Assembly (NCBI RefSeq): GCF_003814005.1
Contig: NZ_CP033898.1
Span: forward strand, 1,116,001-1,180,000
Reading direction: 5' to 3'
Length of the DNA stretch: 64,000 nucleotides
DNA from: Corynebacterium pseudopelargi
Lineage (GTDB): Bacteria; Actinomycetota; Actinomycetes; Mycobacteriales; Mycobacteriaceae
The position numbers and the translations under genes are program-made. Positions 19,029-30,052 of the stretch are shown in pieces. The number at the start of each line of letters is the position of its first letter. The first letter of the stretch is position 1. The notes under the pieces were generated by a model. The model was not told the DNA's origin and made no database searches. It saw only the letters and a list, made by a program, of their open reading frames with translations.

Positions 19029-20000
19029 ATGAAAACACCACACTCGCCGGCCTTCGCCTGCCTTGGCGGTGGCCACGGACTATTCCAAACCCTGCGCGCC
19101 GTGCGCTCTTTGGATCATCGAAGCATTGACGCGATCGTCACCGTCGCCGATGATGGCGGTTCAAGCGGTAGGATCCGCAAAGAATTGCGCCAGGTTCCCC
19201 CTGGGGATCTGCGCATGGCGCTTGCAGCCCTTGCGCCTTTCGACGACACCGGGCAGGTCTGGGAAGAAACACTCCAGCACCGCTTTGGTGGCCACGGTGC
19301 CCTTGCCGGGCACGCCGTAGGAAACCTGTTGCTCGCCGGGCTTGTCGACGTCCTCGGTGATGAAATCAAAGCGCTGGACCTTTTAAGAGCAACGATCCGC
19401 GCCGAGGGGCGGGTGCTGCCGGTGTGTGCCCGGCCGCTCGATATCGCCGCCGAAGTATCTGGGCTCGACGATGACCCAAGGATCATGCGTGAAGTGCGCG
19501 GCCAAGTGGCCGTGGCCTCCACGCCAGGCACAGTCAGAAGGGTGCGCCTGATTCCCGAACACCCCAAAGCCGCGCCCGAGGCACTGCAAGCAATTGAGCA
19601 GGCAGACATCGTCACCTTAGGGCCTGGATCATGGTTTAGCTCCGTGATCCCGCATTTGCTTGTCGACGGCATCACCGAAGCCCTAGCGCGCACCGAAGCC
19701 ATGCGGGTGGTGGTATTGAATTTGAGCGCCGAACCCGGAGAAACCGCAGGGTTTAGCGCAGAACGCCACCTGCATATTCTTGCCCAGCACGATCATCGCC
19801 TGCGTGCCGATGTGGTGATTGTGGATTCGCAGATGATTCCCAATCAATCCGATCGCGTGCACCTTGAGCGCGCAGCCAAATCCCTGGGGGCCCGCATCGG
19901 TTTTTATGATCTACGAGAAGAAGACGAAGACGGCCTGCTGCTGGATCGCCATGACCCAGCCAAGCTTGCCTCAGCACTGCTGAGCGAGTACCAGCAATAA
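19029..20000 (+). CDS. yvcK: YvcK/CuvA-family protein (CofD-like fold)
   Basis: Family members bind UDP-GlcNAc and are needed for normal cell shape and for growth on gluconeogenic carbon sources in B. subtilis and mycobacteria. The 323-aa protein shows ACLGGGHGLFQTLRAV at the N-terminus, TVADDGGSSGRIRKEL, PPGDLRMALAALA and ITLGPGSW-type (VTLGPGSWFSSVIPHLLV) motifs. A GGAGG lies about 10 bases before ATG 19028-19031. It is 22 bases after rapZ and part of the conserved cluster with whiA. Confidence 0.92.
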   Translation: MKTPHSPAFACLGGGHGLFQTLRAVRSLDHRSIDAIVTVADDGGSSGRIRKELRQVPPGDLRMALAALAPFDDTGQVWEETLQHRFGGHGALAGHAVGNLLLAGLVDVLGDEIKALDLLRATIRAEGRVLPVCARPLDIAAEVSGLDDDPRIMREVRGQVAVASTPGTVRRVRLIPEHPKAAPEALQAIEQADIVTLGPGSWFSSVIPHLLVDGITEALARTEAMRVVVLNLSAEPGETAGFSAERHLHILAQHDHRLRADVVIVDSQMIPNQSDRVHLERAAKSLGARIGFYDLREEDEDGLLLDRHDPAKLASALLSEYQQ

Positions 20001-20136
20001 CCACCGTGGCGCGACGTAGTTGAGGTAGCCTAAGGCAGCAGTGTGCCAAGCCCGCGAGGCGCTTCAAGTACCTGGGCAGCCAGAAAGTCAAGGCAGCCAA
20101 GGCGGCGCACACCTATTAGTGAAGAAAGTGAGACTC

Positions 20137-21123
20137 ATGTCGGCGTTATCGGATCAGGCAAAAACTGAGCTCGTTCGCGTTCAAGCCCAACATGGTGCAG
20201 AGCGTTTGGCAGAGCTTGCAGGCATGATTCGCTTCGGCGGCGAGTTGAGTGTGGAGCAGCAGCGCTTAGTGGTGGTGTTTCGCAGCGAGCTGCAGGTAGT
20301 AGCGCAGCGCTTTGCAGTAGAGGTGCAGCACATCGTCGGTGCTTTGCCGCAGATTGTAGAAACCCCGGCGCCCAAGCGCGGCTACCTCTACGAGGTGCGC
20401 GTAGAACGTGGGGCAAAGGAACTGATCCGGCGTACAGGGATGGTTAGCCCTGGAGGCCATCAGATTATTGGCCTGCCTTTGCAGGTTGTTTCGGGCACTG
20501 TTGAGGTGGCCGAGGCGGCGTGGCGCGGCGCCTTCCTTGCGGCAGGTAGCCTTTCGGATCCCAACCGTTCTTCTTCGCTCGATGTAGCAGCACCTGGCCA
20601 AGAGGCCGCACTGGCCTTGGTGGGGTGTGCCCGGCGCATGGGTGTGGTGGCAAAAACGCGTGAATCTCGAGGTATTGAGAAGGTAAGCGTCAGAGATGGC
20701 GAGGCCGTAGGCGCGATGTTGTCTCGCATGGGAGCGCACACGGCCAGGTTGCTCTGGGATCAAAAGCGCGTGCAGCGTGAGGCGAAACCGAGTGCGAATC
20801 GTTTGGCCAATTTCGATGATGCTAATTTGCGTCGATCTGCCAGGGCTGCCATGCATGCAGCGGCGAGGGTAGAAGAGGCAATGGCGATCCTTGGCGATGA
20901 TATTCCGGATCATCTCGCCCAAGCAGGCCAGCTTCGTTTGGAACATCGCCATGCTTCGCTTGAAGAGTTAGGCCGGCTTTCAGATCCGCAGATGACAAAG
21001 GATGCGATTGCTGGGCGGATTCGCCGTCTGTTGCACATGGCGGATAAGCGTGCAGAGGAATTGGGCATTCCAGATACCACCGCGAGGGTCAAGGGTTTGG
21101 AAAAGCAGGAGCCTTCTTCATAG
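20137..21123 (+). CDS. whiA: Sporulation-type transcription regulator WhiA
   Basis: DNA-binding regulator linked to division and development in actinobacteria. The 328-aa protein has an N-terminal LAGLIDADG-homing-endonuclease-like domain (near GTVEVAEAAWRGAFLAAGSLSDP) without nuclease function, and a C-terminal helix-turn-helix (LEELGRLSDPQMTKDAIAGR). ATG 20137 is taken as start, following AAGAAAG; an open frame from 20041 and GTGs at 20119 and 20128 lie upstream. It ends the rapZ-yvcK-whiA group and is followed by a strong terminator. Confidence 0.94.
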   Translation: MSALSDQAKTELVRVQAQHGAERLAELAGMIRFGGELSVEQQRLVVVFRSELQVVAQRFAVEVQHIVGALPQIVETPAPKRGYLYEVRVERGAKELIRRTGMVSPGGHQIIGLPLQVVSGTVEVAEAAWRGAFLAAGSLSDPNRSSSLDVAAPGQEAALALVGCARRMGVVAKTRESRGIEKVSVRDGEAVGAMLSRMGAHTARLLWDQKRVQREAKPSANRLANFDDANLRRSARAAMHAAARVEEAMAILGDDIPDHLAQAGQLRLEHRHASLEELGRLSDPQMTKDAIAGRIRRLLHMADKRAEELGIPDTTARVKGLEKQEPSS

Positions 21124-21173
21124 ATCAGATGCCTTTTTAAGCGCATCGGCTTAAGGGCATTGGCACCGCGTTG

Positions 21174-21216
21174 GGCGCAGATGGGGCAGTGGCCCCTGAA
21201 GCGCCTTTTGTTTTTG
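21174..21216 (+). terminator. Intrinsic terminator after whiA
   Basis: Nested stem: outer GGCGC (21174-21178) with GCGCC (21201-21205), inner GGGGC (21183-21187) with GCCCC (21192-21196), then TTTTGTTTTTG. Confidence 0.8.
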
Positions 21217-22631
<1,415 letters not shown>

Positions 22632-22673
22632 TCTGACTCAAGAGCGCCGCACTCGGTTGCGGCACTCACCTCG

Positions 22674-22716
22674 AAGCCCGGGGTGTACCTCCCTGGTACA
22701 CCCCGGGCTTTGTTGC
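22674..22716 (+). terminator. Strong intrinsic terminator between gap and pgk
   Basis: A perfect 14-bp stem, 22676-22689 with 22695-22708 (16 bp with flanking A/T pairs), has a 5-base loop followed by TTTGTT. A second GCCGCA/TGCGGC hairpin (22646-22663) lies just upstream. gap may therefore be made mostly as a single-gene mRNA, with less read-through into pgk. Confidence 0.88.
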
Positions 22717-22893
22717 ATAAGCGCACACTTGCGTTGCGCTACCGCCTTTGAGGTGCAACACACAGCACCCACACACTGTGCTGGAGATGACTAGGCTCGA
22801 AGGTGTGTGCCACCACCTGGTGCCCCTGGCCTGCTGGGGGATAAGGGGCAGGCACAAAAAGCAAGCAACGATATACAGAAAGTCTGGTTTTCA

Positions 22894-24108
22894 ATGACCG
22901 CAAAGAACCTTCAAGATCTGCTCAACGAAGGCGTCGAAGGCCGCCACGTGCTGGTGCGTTCCGACTTCAACGTCCCACTCAACGATGATCAAGAGATCAC
23001 CGACGCTGGACGCATTAACGCCTCCTTGCCCACCATCAAGGCACTGGTTGATGGCGGCGCCCGCGTGATTCTCATGGCGCACCTTGGCCGCCCCAAGGGT
23101 GAGTTCAACCAGAAGTACTCCCTGGCACCTGTGGCAGAAGCACTGTCCGAGGCCCTTGATCAGTACGTTGCATTAGCCGCAGACGTCGTGGGCGAGGATG
23201 CCCACGAGCGTGCCAATGGTCTTAATGACGGCGACGTGCTGCTGCTGGAAAATGTGCGCTTCGATCCCCGCGAAACCTCCAAGGATGAGGCCGAGCGTGG
23301 CGAGTTCGCAGATCAGCTCGTAGCTTTAACCGCCGAGAACGGCGCCTTTGTCTCCGATGGCTTCGGTGTGGTTCACCGCGCACAGGCATCGGTGTACGAC
23401 GTAGCAAAGCGCCTGCCTCACTACGCCGGCAAGCTCGTCGAAAAGGAAATCGACGTGCTCAAGGCTGTTGTTGAAGATCCGAAGCGCCCTTACACCGTGG
23501 TACTCGGTGGCGCCAAGGTTTCCGACAAGCTCGGTGTGATTGAAGCACTGGCTTCCAAGGCTGACCACATCATCATCGGTGGCGGCATGTGCTACACCTT
23601 CCTGGCTGCCAAGGGCATCAACGTTCAAGAATCCCTGCTGCAGGAAGAGCAGATCGATAACTGCAAGCAGTTGCTCGACACCTACGGCGATAAGATCGTG
23701 CTGCCCACCGACTTGGTGGCCGCAGAAAAGTTCGACGCTCAAGCCGAGCACAAGGTCGTTGCGCTTGATGCCATCCCCGAGGGCTGGATGTCGCTCGACG
23801 TCGGACCCGAGACCGTGGAACGCTTTAAAAAGGTACTGCTCGAATCCAAGACCATCTTCTGGAACGGCCCAATGGGCGTCTTCGAATTCGAGGCATTCTC
23901 TAACGGCACCAAGGGTCTTGCAAAGGCAATCATCGAAGCAACCGAGCAGGGCGCATTCTCTGTGGTAGGTGGCGGCGATTCTGCTGCAGCCGTTCGTTCC
24001 CTCGGATTGGCAGAAGATGGCTTTAGCCACATCTCCACCGGTGGCGGCGCATCCCTGGAGTTCCTTGAAGGCAAGGAGCTGCCGGGCGTTAAGGTCCTGG
24101 AAAGCTAA
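22894..24108 (+). CDS. pgk: Phosphoglycerate kinase
   Basis: Transfers phosphate from 1,3-bisphosphoglycerate to ADP. The 404-aa protein has [11 protein letters not shown] near the N-terminus, [17 protein letters not shown] and the nucleotide-binding [10 protein letters not shown] and GGGDSAAAV. Start at ATG 22894 chosen from the family start and AGAAAG upstream; the frame is open back to 22807. The 262-base gap after gap holds the terminator and probably a separate pgk promoter. Confidence 0.97.
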   Translation: MTAKNLQDLLNEGVEGRHVLVRSDFNVPLNDDQEITDAGRINASLPTIKALVDGGARVILMAHLGRPKGEFNQKYSLAPVAEALSEALDQYVALAADVVGEDAHERANGLNDGDVLLLENVRFDPRETSKDEAERGEFADQLVALTAENGAFVSDGFGVVHRAQASVYDVAKRLPHYAGKLVEKEIDVLKAVVEDPKRPYTVVLGGAKVSDKLGVIEALASKADHIIIGGGMCYTFLAAKGINVQESLLQEEQIDNCKQLLDTYGDKIVLPTDLVAAEKFDAQAEHKVVALDAIPEGWMSLDVGPETVERFKKVLLESKTIFWNGPMGVFEFEAFSNGTKGLAKAIIEATEQGAFSVVGGGDSAAAVRSLGLAEDGFSHISTGGGASLEFLEGKELPGVKVLES

Positions 24109-24129
24109 GACCGCTTCACTCCACGTCAT

Positions 24130-24150
24130 GGCAGCGCCATTGGTGCTGCC
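24130..24150 (+). other. Hairpin between pgk and tpiA
   Basis: GGCAGCGCC (24130-24138) pairs with GGTGCTGCC (24142-24150) through a 3-base loop, with one G-U pair. There is no T tract, so it is more likely an mRNA-stability element than a terminator. Confidence 0.5.
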
Positions 24151-24175
24151 GTACTGAAAGGAATACAACACACTT

Positions 24176-24955
24176 ATGGCACGCACTCCCTTGATTGCCG
24201 GCAACTGGAAGATGAACCTCGATCACCTTCAGGCAGTTGCCACCGTGCAGAAGCTCGCCTTCGCACTGCCCAAGGACTACTACGAGAAGGTCGATGTAGC
24301 CGTCACCGTTCCCTTCACCGATCTGCGCTCCGTGCAGACCCTGGTAGAAGGCGATAAGCTGCAGATCACCTACGGCGCACAGGATGTGTCTCAGCACGAG
24401 TCCGGCGCCTACACCGGCGAAGTTTCCGCACAGATGCTGGCCAAGCTGGGCTGCACCTGGGTGGTTGTTGGCCACTCGGAGCGCCGCGAATACCACCAGG
24501 AAACCTCCGAGCTCGTGGCTGCAAAGGCCAAGGCAGCCCTGGGCCAGGGCATGCACCCCATCGTCTGCGTCGGTGAGCCACTGGAAATCCGCGAACAAGG
24601 CACCCACGTTGATTATGTTGTGGAGCAGACCCGCGAATCCCTGGCAGGTCTGTCCACCGAGGACCTGGCCAACACCGTGATTGCCTATGAGCCTGTGTGG
24701 GCTATCGGCACCGGCAAGGTTGCCTCGGCTGCAGATGCTCAGGAAGTTTGCGCCGCGATTCGTAAGCTCATCGCCGAGCTTGCCGACGCCTCCGTGGCCG
24801 AGAACATCCGTATCCTCTACGGAGGTTCTGTCAAGGCTGAAACCGTGGCAGAAATCGTCGGCCAGGCAGATGTCGATGGCGGCCTCGTTGGTGGTGCTTC
24901 GCTCGACGGCGAGGCATTTGCCAAGCTTTCTGCCAACGCTGCTTCTGCAGTCTAA
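24176..24955 (+). CDS. tpiA: Triosephosphate isomerase
   Basis: Interconverts dihydroxyacetone phosphate and glyceraldehyde 3-phosphate. The 259-aa TIM barrel has GNWKMNL with the catalytic Lys, [12 protein letters not shown] with the catalytic His, [15 protein letters not shown] with the catalytic Glu, and ILYGGSVK for phosphate. ATG 24176 follows GAAAGGAA. In C. glutamicum the next gene is ppc; here the next gene is secG. Confidence 0.98.
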   Translation: MARTPLIAGNWKMNLDHLQAVATVQKLAFALPKDYYEKVDVAVTVPFTDLRSVQTLVEGDKLQITYGAQDVSQHESGAYTGEVSAQMLAKLGCTWVVVGHSERREYHQETSELVAAKAKAALGQGMHPIVCVGEPLEIREQGTHVDYVVEQTRESLAGLSTEDLANTVIAYEPVWAIGTGKVASAADAQEVCAAIRKLIAELADASVAENIRILYGGSVKAETVAEIVGQADVDGGLVGGASLDGEAFAKLSANAASAV

Positions 24956-24976
24956 ATTCGACACACAACGCTCAAC

Positions 24977-25003
24977 CGTGCTCCAGCGAGTCGCTGGGGC
25001 ACG
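24977..25003 (+). terminator. Hairpin after tpiA
   Basis: A 12-bp stem, CGTGCTCCAGCG (24977-24988) with CGCTGGGGCACG (24992-25003), has a 3-base loop and one wobble pair. There is no T run, so termination may be weak. Confidence 0.55.
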
Positions 25004-25020
25004 CTTGGCTGTAATGGGTG

Positions 25021-25026
25021 TATAGT
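25021..25026 (+). promoter_or_regulatory. Candidate -10 of secG
   Basis: TATAGT fits TAnAnT and lies 62 bases before the secG start; no clear -35 is visible. Confidence 0.45.
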
Positions 25027-25088
25027 GTGCACGGTATGGCACCTCATTGTGCCCATTTAGCTATCTACAACATGGCAAGGATGCACCT

Positions 25089-25322
25089 ATGGCTTTAGCT
25101 CTTCAGATCGTACTGGTGATCGCCAGCGTGATCATGACGCTGTTCGTGCTGCTACACCGTGGCAAGGGCGGCGGTTTGTCCAGCCTGTTCGGCGGCGGCG
25201 TGCAGTCTAATCTTTCCGGTTCGACTGTGGTGGAGAAAAACCTCGACCGGGTTACCATCTTCACCGGCTTGATCTGGATTGCCTGCATCATCGCACTCAA
25301 CCTGATCCAGGTGTACGCATAA
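25089..25322 (+). CDS. secG: Preprotein translocase subunit SecG
   Basis: Accessory subunit of the SecYEG channel that exports unfolded proteins. The 77-aa protein has two membrane helices at about residues 3-20 and 52-72, joined by the conserved cytoplasmic loop HRGKGGGLSSLFGGGVQS. ATG 25089 follows AAGGA (25076-25080). It sits immediately after tpiA, without the ppc gene that usually lies between them in Corynebacterium. Confidence 0.95.
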   Translation: MALALQIVLVIASVIMTLFVLLHRGKGGGLSSLFGGGVQSNLSGSTVVEKNLDRVTIFTGLIWIACIIALNLIQVYA

Positions 25323-25346
25323 AGGGCGACAACAAGTCCCAACACT

Positions 25347-25389
25347 AGAAGCATCCCTGCAGCGAAAATCGCTGCAGGGATGCTTTTTC
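25347..25389. terminator. Bidirectional terminator between secG and pgl
   Basis: A perfect 16-bp stem, 25349-25364 with 25370-25385, has an AAAAT loop. It is followed by TTTCT on the plus strand and AGAAG-flanked sequence on the other, and serves the converging secG and pgl transcripts. Confidence 0.9.
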
Positions 25390-25398
25390 TAGTACTGC

Positions 25399-26112
25399 CT
25401 ATAGGGCGTTGCGGGCAACTTTCAGCACCGTGGACTTGCGCCCGTGGGCACCGGCTGCAGGCAGTTCTACCGCCGGAGCACCTGCCTTAAGCAATGCCAC
25501 CGCCTCAGCTTTTTCCTCGCCTGCCACAAGCAGCCACACATCATCAGCCAAAGCGACCGCTGCCAAGGTGAGCGTGACGCGCTGCGCAGGGGGCTTGGGA
25601 GAATCTTCCACGGCCACCACCAGCTTTTCTTGCTCTTTGGTAGCAGCGCTGTGGGGGAATAGAGAGTTGATGTGCCCTTCACCGCCCATGCCAAGCAGGT
25701 GAAGATCAAAGCCCTTCGGGGCGAATGTAGCTAGGACATCCTCATAAGCGCGTGCCGCTGAGTCCATGTCCACCGAGCCAAGCCCCATGCCATGAATCTG
25801 CTCTTCTGGAATATCGGCTGCATCAAGCAACGCTATTCTTGCTTGACCCTCGTTTGAGTCTGGGTGATCTTTGGCAACATTGCGCTCATCGCCGAAGAAG
25901 AAGTGCGCATTGCTTAGATCCGTCTTACGCCGCGCAAGCTCTTCAAGGGTGCCGATGCCTGCGCCACCACCGGTTAATACGATCCTGGCCATGCCGTCTT
26001 CATAGAGGCCCTTGCCCTGACGGGCGCGTTCGAGTACCTCTTCAATGCCGTCGGCAGCGCTGCGGATAACGGCGTGTAGGTCGGGGAGTTCTTCAACGAT
26101 CAGAGCACTCAT
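25399..26112 (-). CDS. pgl: 6-phosphogluconolactonase
   Basis: Hydrolyses 6-phosphogluconolactone, the second oxidative pentose phosphate step. It is 237 aa from ATG 26112; a TTG lies one codon upstream, and AAGGAAG is 5-6 bases before the ATG. Conserved blocks are VLTGGGAGIGTLEEL, FFGDERNVAKDHPDSN and LLGMGGEGHINSLFP, typical of the DevB/SOL family. It is the last gene of the tkt-tal-zwf-opcA-pgl operon, 22 bases after opcA, and runs into the shared terminator. Confidence 0.95.
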   Translation of the reverse strand: MSALIVEELPDLHAVIRSAADGIEEVLERARQGKGLYEDGMARIVLTGGGAGIGTLEELARRKTDLSNAHFFFGDERNVAKDHPDSNEGQARIALLDAADIPEEQIHGMGLGSVDMDSAARAYEDVLATFAPKGFDLHLLGMGGEGHINSLFPHSAATKEQEKLVVAVEDSPKPPAQRVTLTLAAVALADDVWLLVAGEEKAEAVALLKAGAPAVELPAAGAHGRKSTVLKVARNAL

Positions 26113-26137
26113 CAATCTTCCTTATCCCTCTTTGGCC

Positions 26138-27106
26138 TTAAGCGCTGGGCTTATCGGCTGCGAATTCAATACGGTTGAGGCTTTTGAGCGTGTTGGCATA
26201 CGCAACATCTGGGTCGAGGTGACGCAATTCTTCAGCCAAACAATCAGACTCGGAGCGGCGGTTAATGGCAACCAAGGCGGTATCGCGACCAGGAATGCTC
26301 AAAGCCAAGGTGGCTTGATCTTCTTGCATCTCGAGAACCACGGTGCCAGAGGCCCGGTCGAGCTCAAGACGCTTGACCGGTACCGCTGCCTGCCCGTATT
26401 CATCGATGGCATCGTCCATATCGCAGGTATAGCGCGTGACCGTCACACCGAGGCGATCTGCGAGCCAGCCGGCGGCTAATTCCACGCTGGGGTTTTCGGC
26501 AGCTCCATAGACGCGCACATCATGAACCTCCTCATGGGGCAGCACATCAAGTGAGGAGGCAACCACGCCACGCCAGGGCGTAAGCCTTGCCCAGCACAAG
26601 TCTGAATCGCCCGAGGAGTAATTATTGCGGCGGTTATACAAAGCATCTGCAGGCGGATCGTTATAGGTATCGGTGATCCGGCGTTGGGCAATCTTGCCAA
26701 TTGGGTCTTCGGCCGGGTCTACCGGTGCCGAGGATGGCCACCATGCAACGATGGGCGTATCGGGCAAGAGCAGGGGAGTTACCACATGCACTAAATGCTT
26801 GGATACTTCGCCGGCAAGCTTCATAATCACCAGCTCTGATGCGCCAGCATCGCCACCGATGCTTACTGAGGCATCGAGGGAGGACTCAGCATCCTCATCG
26901 CCGGTCACCAGCAGAATCACCCTGGAGGGGTGCTCACGAGAGGCCTCGGTGGTGGCTTTGGTGATGGCCTCAATGTCATCGCGCTGTTTTGCCACAATGA
27001 TCAAGGTGAGCACGCGGCTGGTGGTGACTTGTCCACCGGTTTCCCGTGCACGAACGAGCGTTTTAGAAATTTCGCGGGTATCGGTATTGGGCAGTTCAAA
27101 GATCAT
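26138..27106 (-). CDS. opcA: Glucose-6-phosphate dehydrogenase assembly protein OpcA
   Basis: Actinobacterial and cyanobacterial protein required for full activity of Zwf, with which it forms the active complex; in cyanobacteria it is an allosteric, redox-linked activator. The 322-aa protein starts MIFELPNTDTREISKTLVRAR and contains the conserved DTPIVAWWPSSAP and DLCWARLTPWRGVVASSLD segments. It lies 75 bases after zwf in the same operon, the order found throughout the group. No enzyme motif is visible. Confidence 0.95.
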   Translation of the reverse strand: MIFELPNTDTREISKTLVRARETGGQVTTSRVLTLIIVAKQRDDIEAITKATTEASREHPSRVILLVTGDEDAESSLDASVSIGGDAGASELVIMKLAGEVSKHLVHVVTPLLLPDTPIVAWWPSSAPVDPAEDPIGKIAQRRITDTYNDPPADALYNRRNNYSSGDSDLCWARLTPWRGVVASSLDVLPHEEVHDVRVYGAAENPSVELAAGWLADRLGVTVTRYTCDMDDAIDEYGQAAVPVKRLELDRASGTVVLEMQEDQATLALSIPGRDTALVAINRRSESDCLAEELRHLDPDVAYANTLKSLNRIEFAADKPSA

Positions 27107-27181
27107 GGTGCGCCTTTAATCCGTTGTGGGGCTAAGTTCCGGGCTGAAAGTGGTGCTGTGTGCTTATCCAAGGAATCCGCA

Positions 27182-28741
27182 TTAAGGCCTGCGCCACGAA
27201 CGTCCTACACGTTCGAGCATGCGGTCGGCTGAATGCGGGCCCCAAGTGCCGGCAGGATAATCTTCCGGCTCGCCGTGATCTGCCCAGAAGCGCAGGATCG
27301 GGTCGAGGATCTGCCAACTGAGCTCCACTTCCTCATTGGTAGGAAAGAGGCTTGCCTCATCCAAGAGTGCGTCGAGGATCAGGCGCTCATAGGCCTCGGG
27401 GGATTCCTCGGTAAAGGCCTCGGAGTACGAGAAGTCCATATTGACGTCACGGACTTCCATTGCAGATCCGGGCACCTTCGAGCCGAAGCGCATCAACATG
27501 CCCTCATCCGGCTGCACGCGAATCACCACCACGTTTTGGCCTTGGGTATCTCTGGTACCTGCGGCAAAGGGCTGGTGGGGCGCATCTTTAAACACCAAGG
27601 CGATCTCGGTGACTCTGCGGCCAAGGCGTTTGCCGGTGCGAAGATAAAACGGCACACCTGCCCAGCGCCGAGAGTTGATCTCCAAGGTGCAGGCCGCATA
27701 GGTTTCGGTCTTGGAATCCGGGTCGAAGCCCTCTTCTTCGCGCAGGCCTTTGACCAATTCCGAGCCCTGCCAGCCGGCGGTGTATTGGCCGCGAGCGGTG
27801 GTCTTAGAAAATGGTTCCACCGGCCTGGTTGCGCGAAGCACCTTGATTTTTTCCGACTGCAACTGCGAAGGCGTGAAATCTACCGGCTCCTCCATGGCCA
27901 CGAGTGCCAGGAGCTGGATCAGGTGATTTTGGATCACGTCGCGCGCTGCACCGATGCCGTCGTAGTAGCCGGCGCGCCCGCCTAGGCCAATGTCTTCGGC
28001 CATGGTGATTTGCACATGGTCGACGTAGTGGGAATTCCACAGTGGGTCGAACAGTTGGTTGGCAAAGCGCAGCGCCAGAATGTTCTGCACGGTTTCTTTG
28101 CCCAGGTAGTGATCGATGCGGAACACCGAACGCTCGGGAAACACCGAGTTGATGATCTTATTGAGCTCCCTGGCGCTTTCTTGATCATGGCCAAAGGGCT
28201 TTTCGACGATCACGCGGCGCCAACTCTTGCCCTTGGCCTCCGCCATGCCGGAGCGCTGAAGCTGGTGGCATACATCAGAGAAGAAGTTTGGTGGCACCGA
28301 GAGGTAGAAGGCCCAGTTGCCGGAGGTAGCGCCGGATTCGTCGATACGCTGCAGCGTGGCGGCGAGGCGATCAAACGCCTCATCATCGTCGAAGTTGCCT
28401 TGGACGAAGTGCATCCCTTCTGCCAAGCGCTGCCAGACGTTTTCGCGGAACTCCGTTCGAGCTCCTGCCTCAGCGGCACTGCGGATGTAGTCTTCGAAAT
28501 CCTGCTTGCTCCAGTCGCGACGGCCAAATCCGACCAAGGAGAATCCGGCGGGCAATAGGCCGCGGTTGGCAAGATCATAGATGGCCGGCAAGAGCTTCTT
28601 TTTGGCTAGATCGCCGGTGACACCAAAGATGACCATGCCCGAAGGCCCTGCAATGCGAGGTAAGCGCTTATCCAAGGCGCTACGCAAGGGGTTTTCCCAG
28701 CCATCGGCTTCATAATGATCGGGTAGAGAGGGGTTGCTCAC
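27182..28741 (-). CDS. zwf: Glucose-6-phosphate 1-dehydrogenase
   Basis: First oxidative step of the pentose phosphate pathway and a main NADPH source. The 519-aa protein has the nucleotide-binding FGVTGDLAKKKLLPAIYDL near residue 40, the active-site RIDHYLGKETVQN and the substrate segment EKPFGHD. The N-terminal 30 or so residues before this are an extension also seen in other actinobacteria. GTG 28741 follows AAGGAAGAAG by about 9 bases. Between tal and zwf is a long hairpin (28786-28813) that may tune read-through. Confidence 0.97.
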   Translation of the reverse strand: MSNPSLPDHYEADGWENPLRSALDKRLPRIAGPSGMVIFGVTGDLAKKKLLPAIYDLANRGLLPAGFSLVGFGRRDWSKQDFEDYIRSAAEAGARTEFRENVWQRLAEGMHFVQGNFDDDEAFDRLAATLQRIDESGATSGNWAFYLSVPPNFFSDVCHQLQRSGMAEAKGKSWRRVIVEKPFGHDQESARELNKIINSVFPERSVFRIDHYLGKETVQNILALRFANQLFDPLWNSHYVDHVQITMAEDIGLGGRAGYYDGIGAARDVIQNHLIQLLALVAMEEPVDFTPSQLQSEKIKVLRATRPVEPFSKTTARGQYTAGWQGSELVKGLREEEGFDPDSKTETYAACTLEINSRRWAGVPFYLRTGKRLGRRVTEIALVFKDAPHQPFAAGTRDTQGQNVVVIRVQPDEGMLMRFGSKVPGSAMEVRDVNMDFSYSEAFTEESPEAYERLILDALLDEASLFPTNEEVELSWQILDPILRFWADHGEPEDYPAGTWGPHSADRMLERVGRSWRRP

Positions 28742-28785
28742 GTGGGGCTAACTTCTTCCTTTTTGCACGGTTGCGAACTCGGCTC

Positions 28786-28813
28786 AAGGTGGCGATCACT
28801 TGATCGCCACCTT
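28786..28813. terminator. Perfect 13-bp hairpin between tal and zwf
   Basis: AAGGTGGCGATCA (28786-28798) pairs perfectly with TGATCGCCACCTT (28801-28813) across a 2-base loop. On the transcribed minus strand it is followed by only TTGAGCC, so it would be at best a partial terminator or a processing site inside the operon. Confidence 0.5.
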
Positions 28814-28829
28814 TGGTTCCTGGGGCAGC

Positions 28830-29915
28830 TTAGCGGAGATTTTCTTGCATGGATTCCAGCAACTCATTCCAGGCATCCACGAACTTGCTCACGCCCTCGC
28901 GCTCAAGCACCTCGAAGACGTCTTCAAAGTCAATGCCTACTGCTGAAAGCTGTGCAAAAATCTGCTCAGCTTCCTCAGCGGTGCCGCTGAGGGTATCGCC
29001 GTGAATATTGTCTGCCTCGATCGCGGCGTCGATCGTGGCTTCCGGCATCGTATTGACGGTGTCCGGGCCTGCGAGTTCGCTGACATACAGATCAGCGGGG
29101 TAGTCGGGGTTTTTCACACCAGTAGAGGCCCACAATGGACGCTGCACATTTGCACCTGCTGGCAGTGCCTCGGCATCGGCAAATGCCTCCTGGAACACCT
29201 GGTATGCACGGCGAGCATTCGCTACACCAGCCTTGCCGCGAAGCGCGAGGGCTTCCTCGGAGCCGATGGCCTCAAGGCGGTTGTCTACTTCGGTATCAAG
29301 GCGAGAGACAAAGAAGGAAGCAACGGAGTGGATCTTGGATACATCCAGGCCCTTCTCAGCCGCGCGCTGGATGCCCTCCTTATAGGCGGCGATGACCTGA
29401 CGGTAACGTGCCACCGAGAAAATCAGGGTGACATTCACGCTGATACCCTCAGCCAGCGCATCCACGATCGCAGGCAGGGAGCCCTCGGTGGCGGGAATCT
29501 TGATCATGGCGTTGGGGCGATCCACTCGCGACCACAGCTCACGAGCCTGGGAAATGGTGGCGTCACGATCCTCGGAGATGCGCGGATCAACCTCGATGCT
29601 CACGCGGCCATCTTTGCCTTCGCTTTGCTTGTACACATCCTCGAACACGTCGCAGGCGTTGCGCACATCGTCGATGCTCATGGCGTACACGGCTTGATCG
29701 ACGCTTGCCTGTTCTGCCTTCAGGCTAGCGATCTGCTCATCATAGGCAGTGCCCTTGGACATGGCTGCCGCGAAAATCGCGGGGTTGGTGGTCACACCAA
29801 CGATGTGCTTGGTTGAGATCAACTCTTGGAGGTTGCCTGAGTTAATGCGATCGCGAGAAAGATCATCTAACCAGGTGGAAGTGCCAATTTGTGCAAGTTG
29901 TTCAATAGCGTTCAT
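28830..29915 (-). CDS. tal: Transaldolase
   Basis: Moves a dihydroxyacetone unit between sugar phosphates in the non-oxidative pentose phosphate pathway. The 361-aa protein is the long class used by actinobacteria, starting with [18 protein letters not shown]; the catalytic lysine sits in [12 protein letters not shown], and [17 protein letters not shown] and [16 protein letters not shown] are conserved. ATG 29915 has only a weak upstream purine stretch. It follows tkt after a 137-base gap with a hairpin and T tract. Confidence 0.97.
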   Translation of the reverse strand: MNAIEQLAQIGTSTWLDDLSRDRINSGNLQELISTKHIVGVTTNPAIFAAAMSKGTAYDEQIASLKAEQASVDQAVYAMSIDDVRNACDVFEDVYKQSEGKDGRVSIEVDPRISEDRDATISQARELWSRVDRPNAMIKIPATEGSLPAIVDALAEGISVNVTLIFSVARYRQVIAAYKEGIQRAAEKGLDVSKIHSVASFFVSRLDTEVDNRLEAIGSEEALALRGKAGVANARRAYQVFQEAFADAEALPAGANVQRPLWASTGVKNPDYPADLYVSELAGPDTVNTMPEATIDAAIEADNIHGDTLSGTAEEAEQIFAQLSAVGIDFEDVFEVLEREGVSKFVDAWNELLESMQENLR

Positions 29916-29954
29916 GTAAAAATCATCATTTCTGATTGAGGTATCTGTGGCCTT

Positions 29955-30000
29955 AAAAAGACGTTGCCCATGCTACCGCTTTTCTTTGCGGGCATGGGCA
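29955..30000 (-). terminator. Hairpin with T tract between tkt and tal
   Basis: TGCCCATGC (29965-29973) pairs with GCATGGGCA (29992-30000), with further CCGC/GCGG pairing inside. Read on the minus strand it is followed after a few bases by CTTTTTAAGG. It could partly terminate tkt mRNA before tal. Confidence 0.55.
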
Positions 30001-30052
30001 TCGTGCGCTAACTGTGAGCAGCTTCAACCTTGGAAGTGAAAGCCAAACGCTC

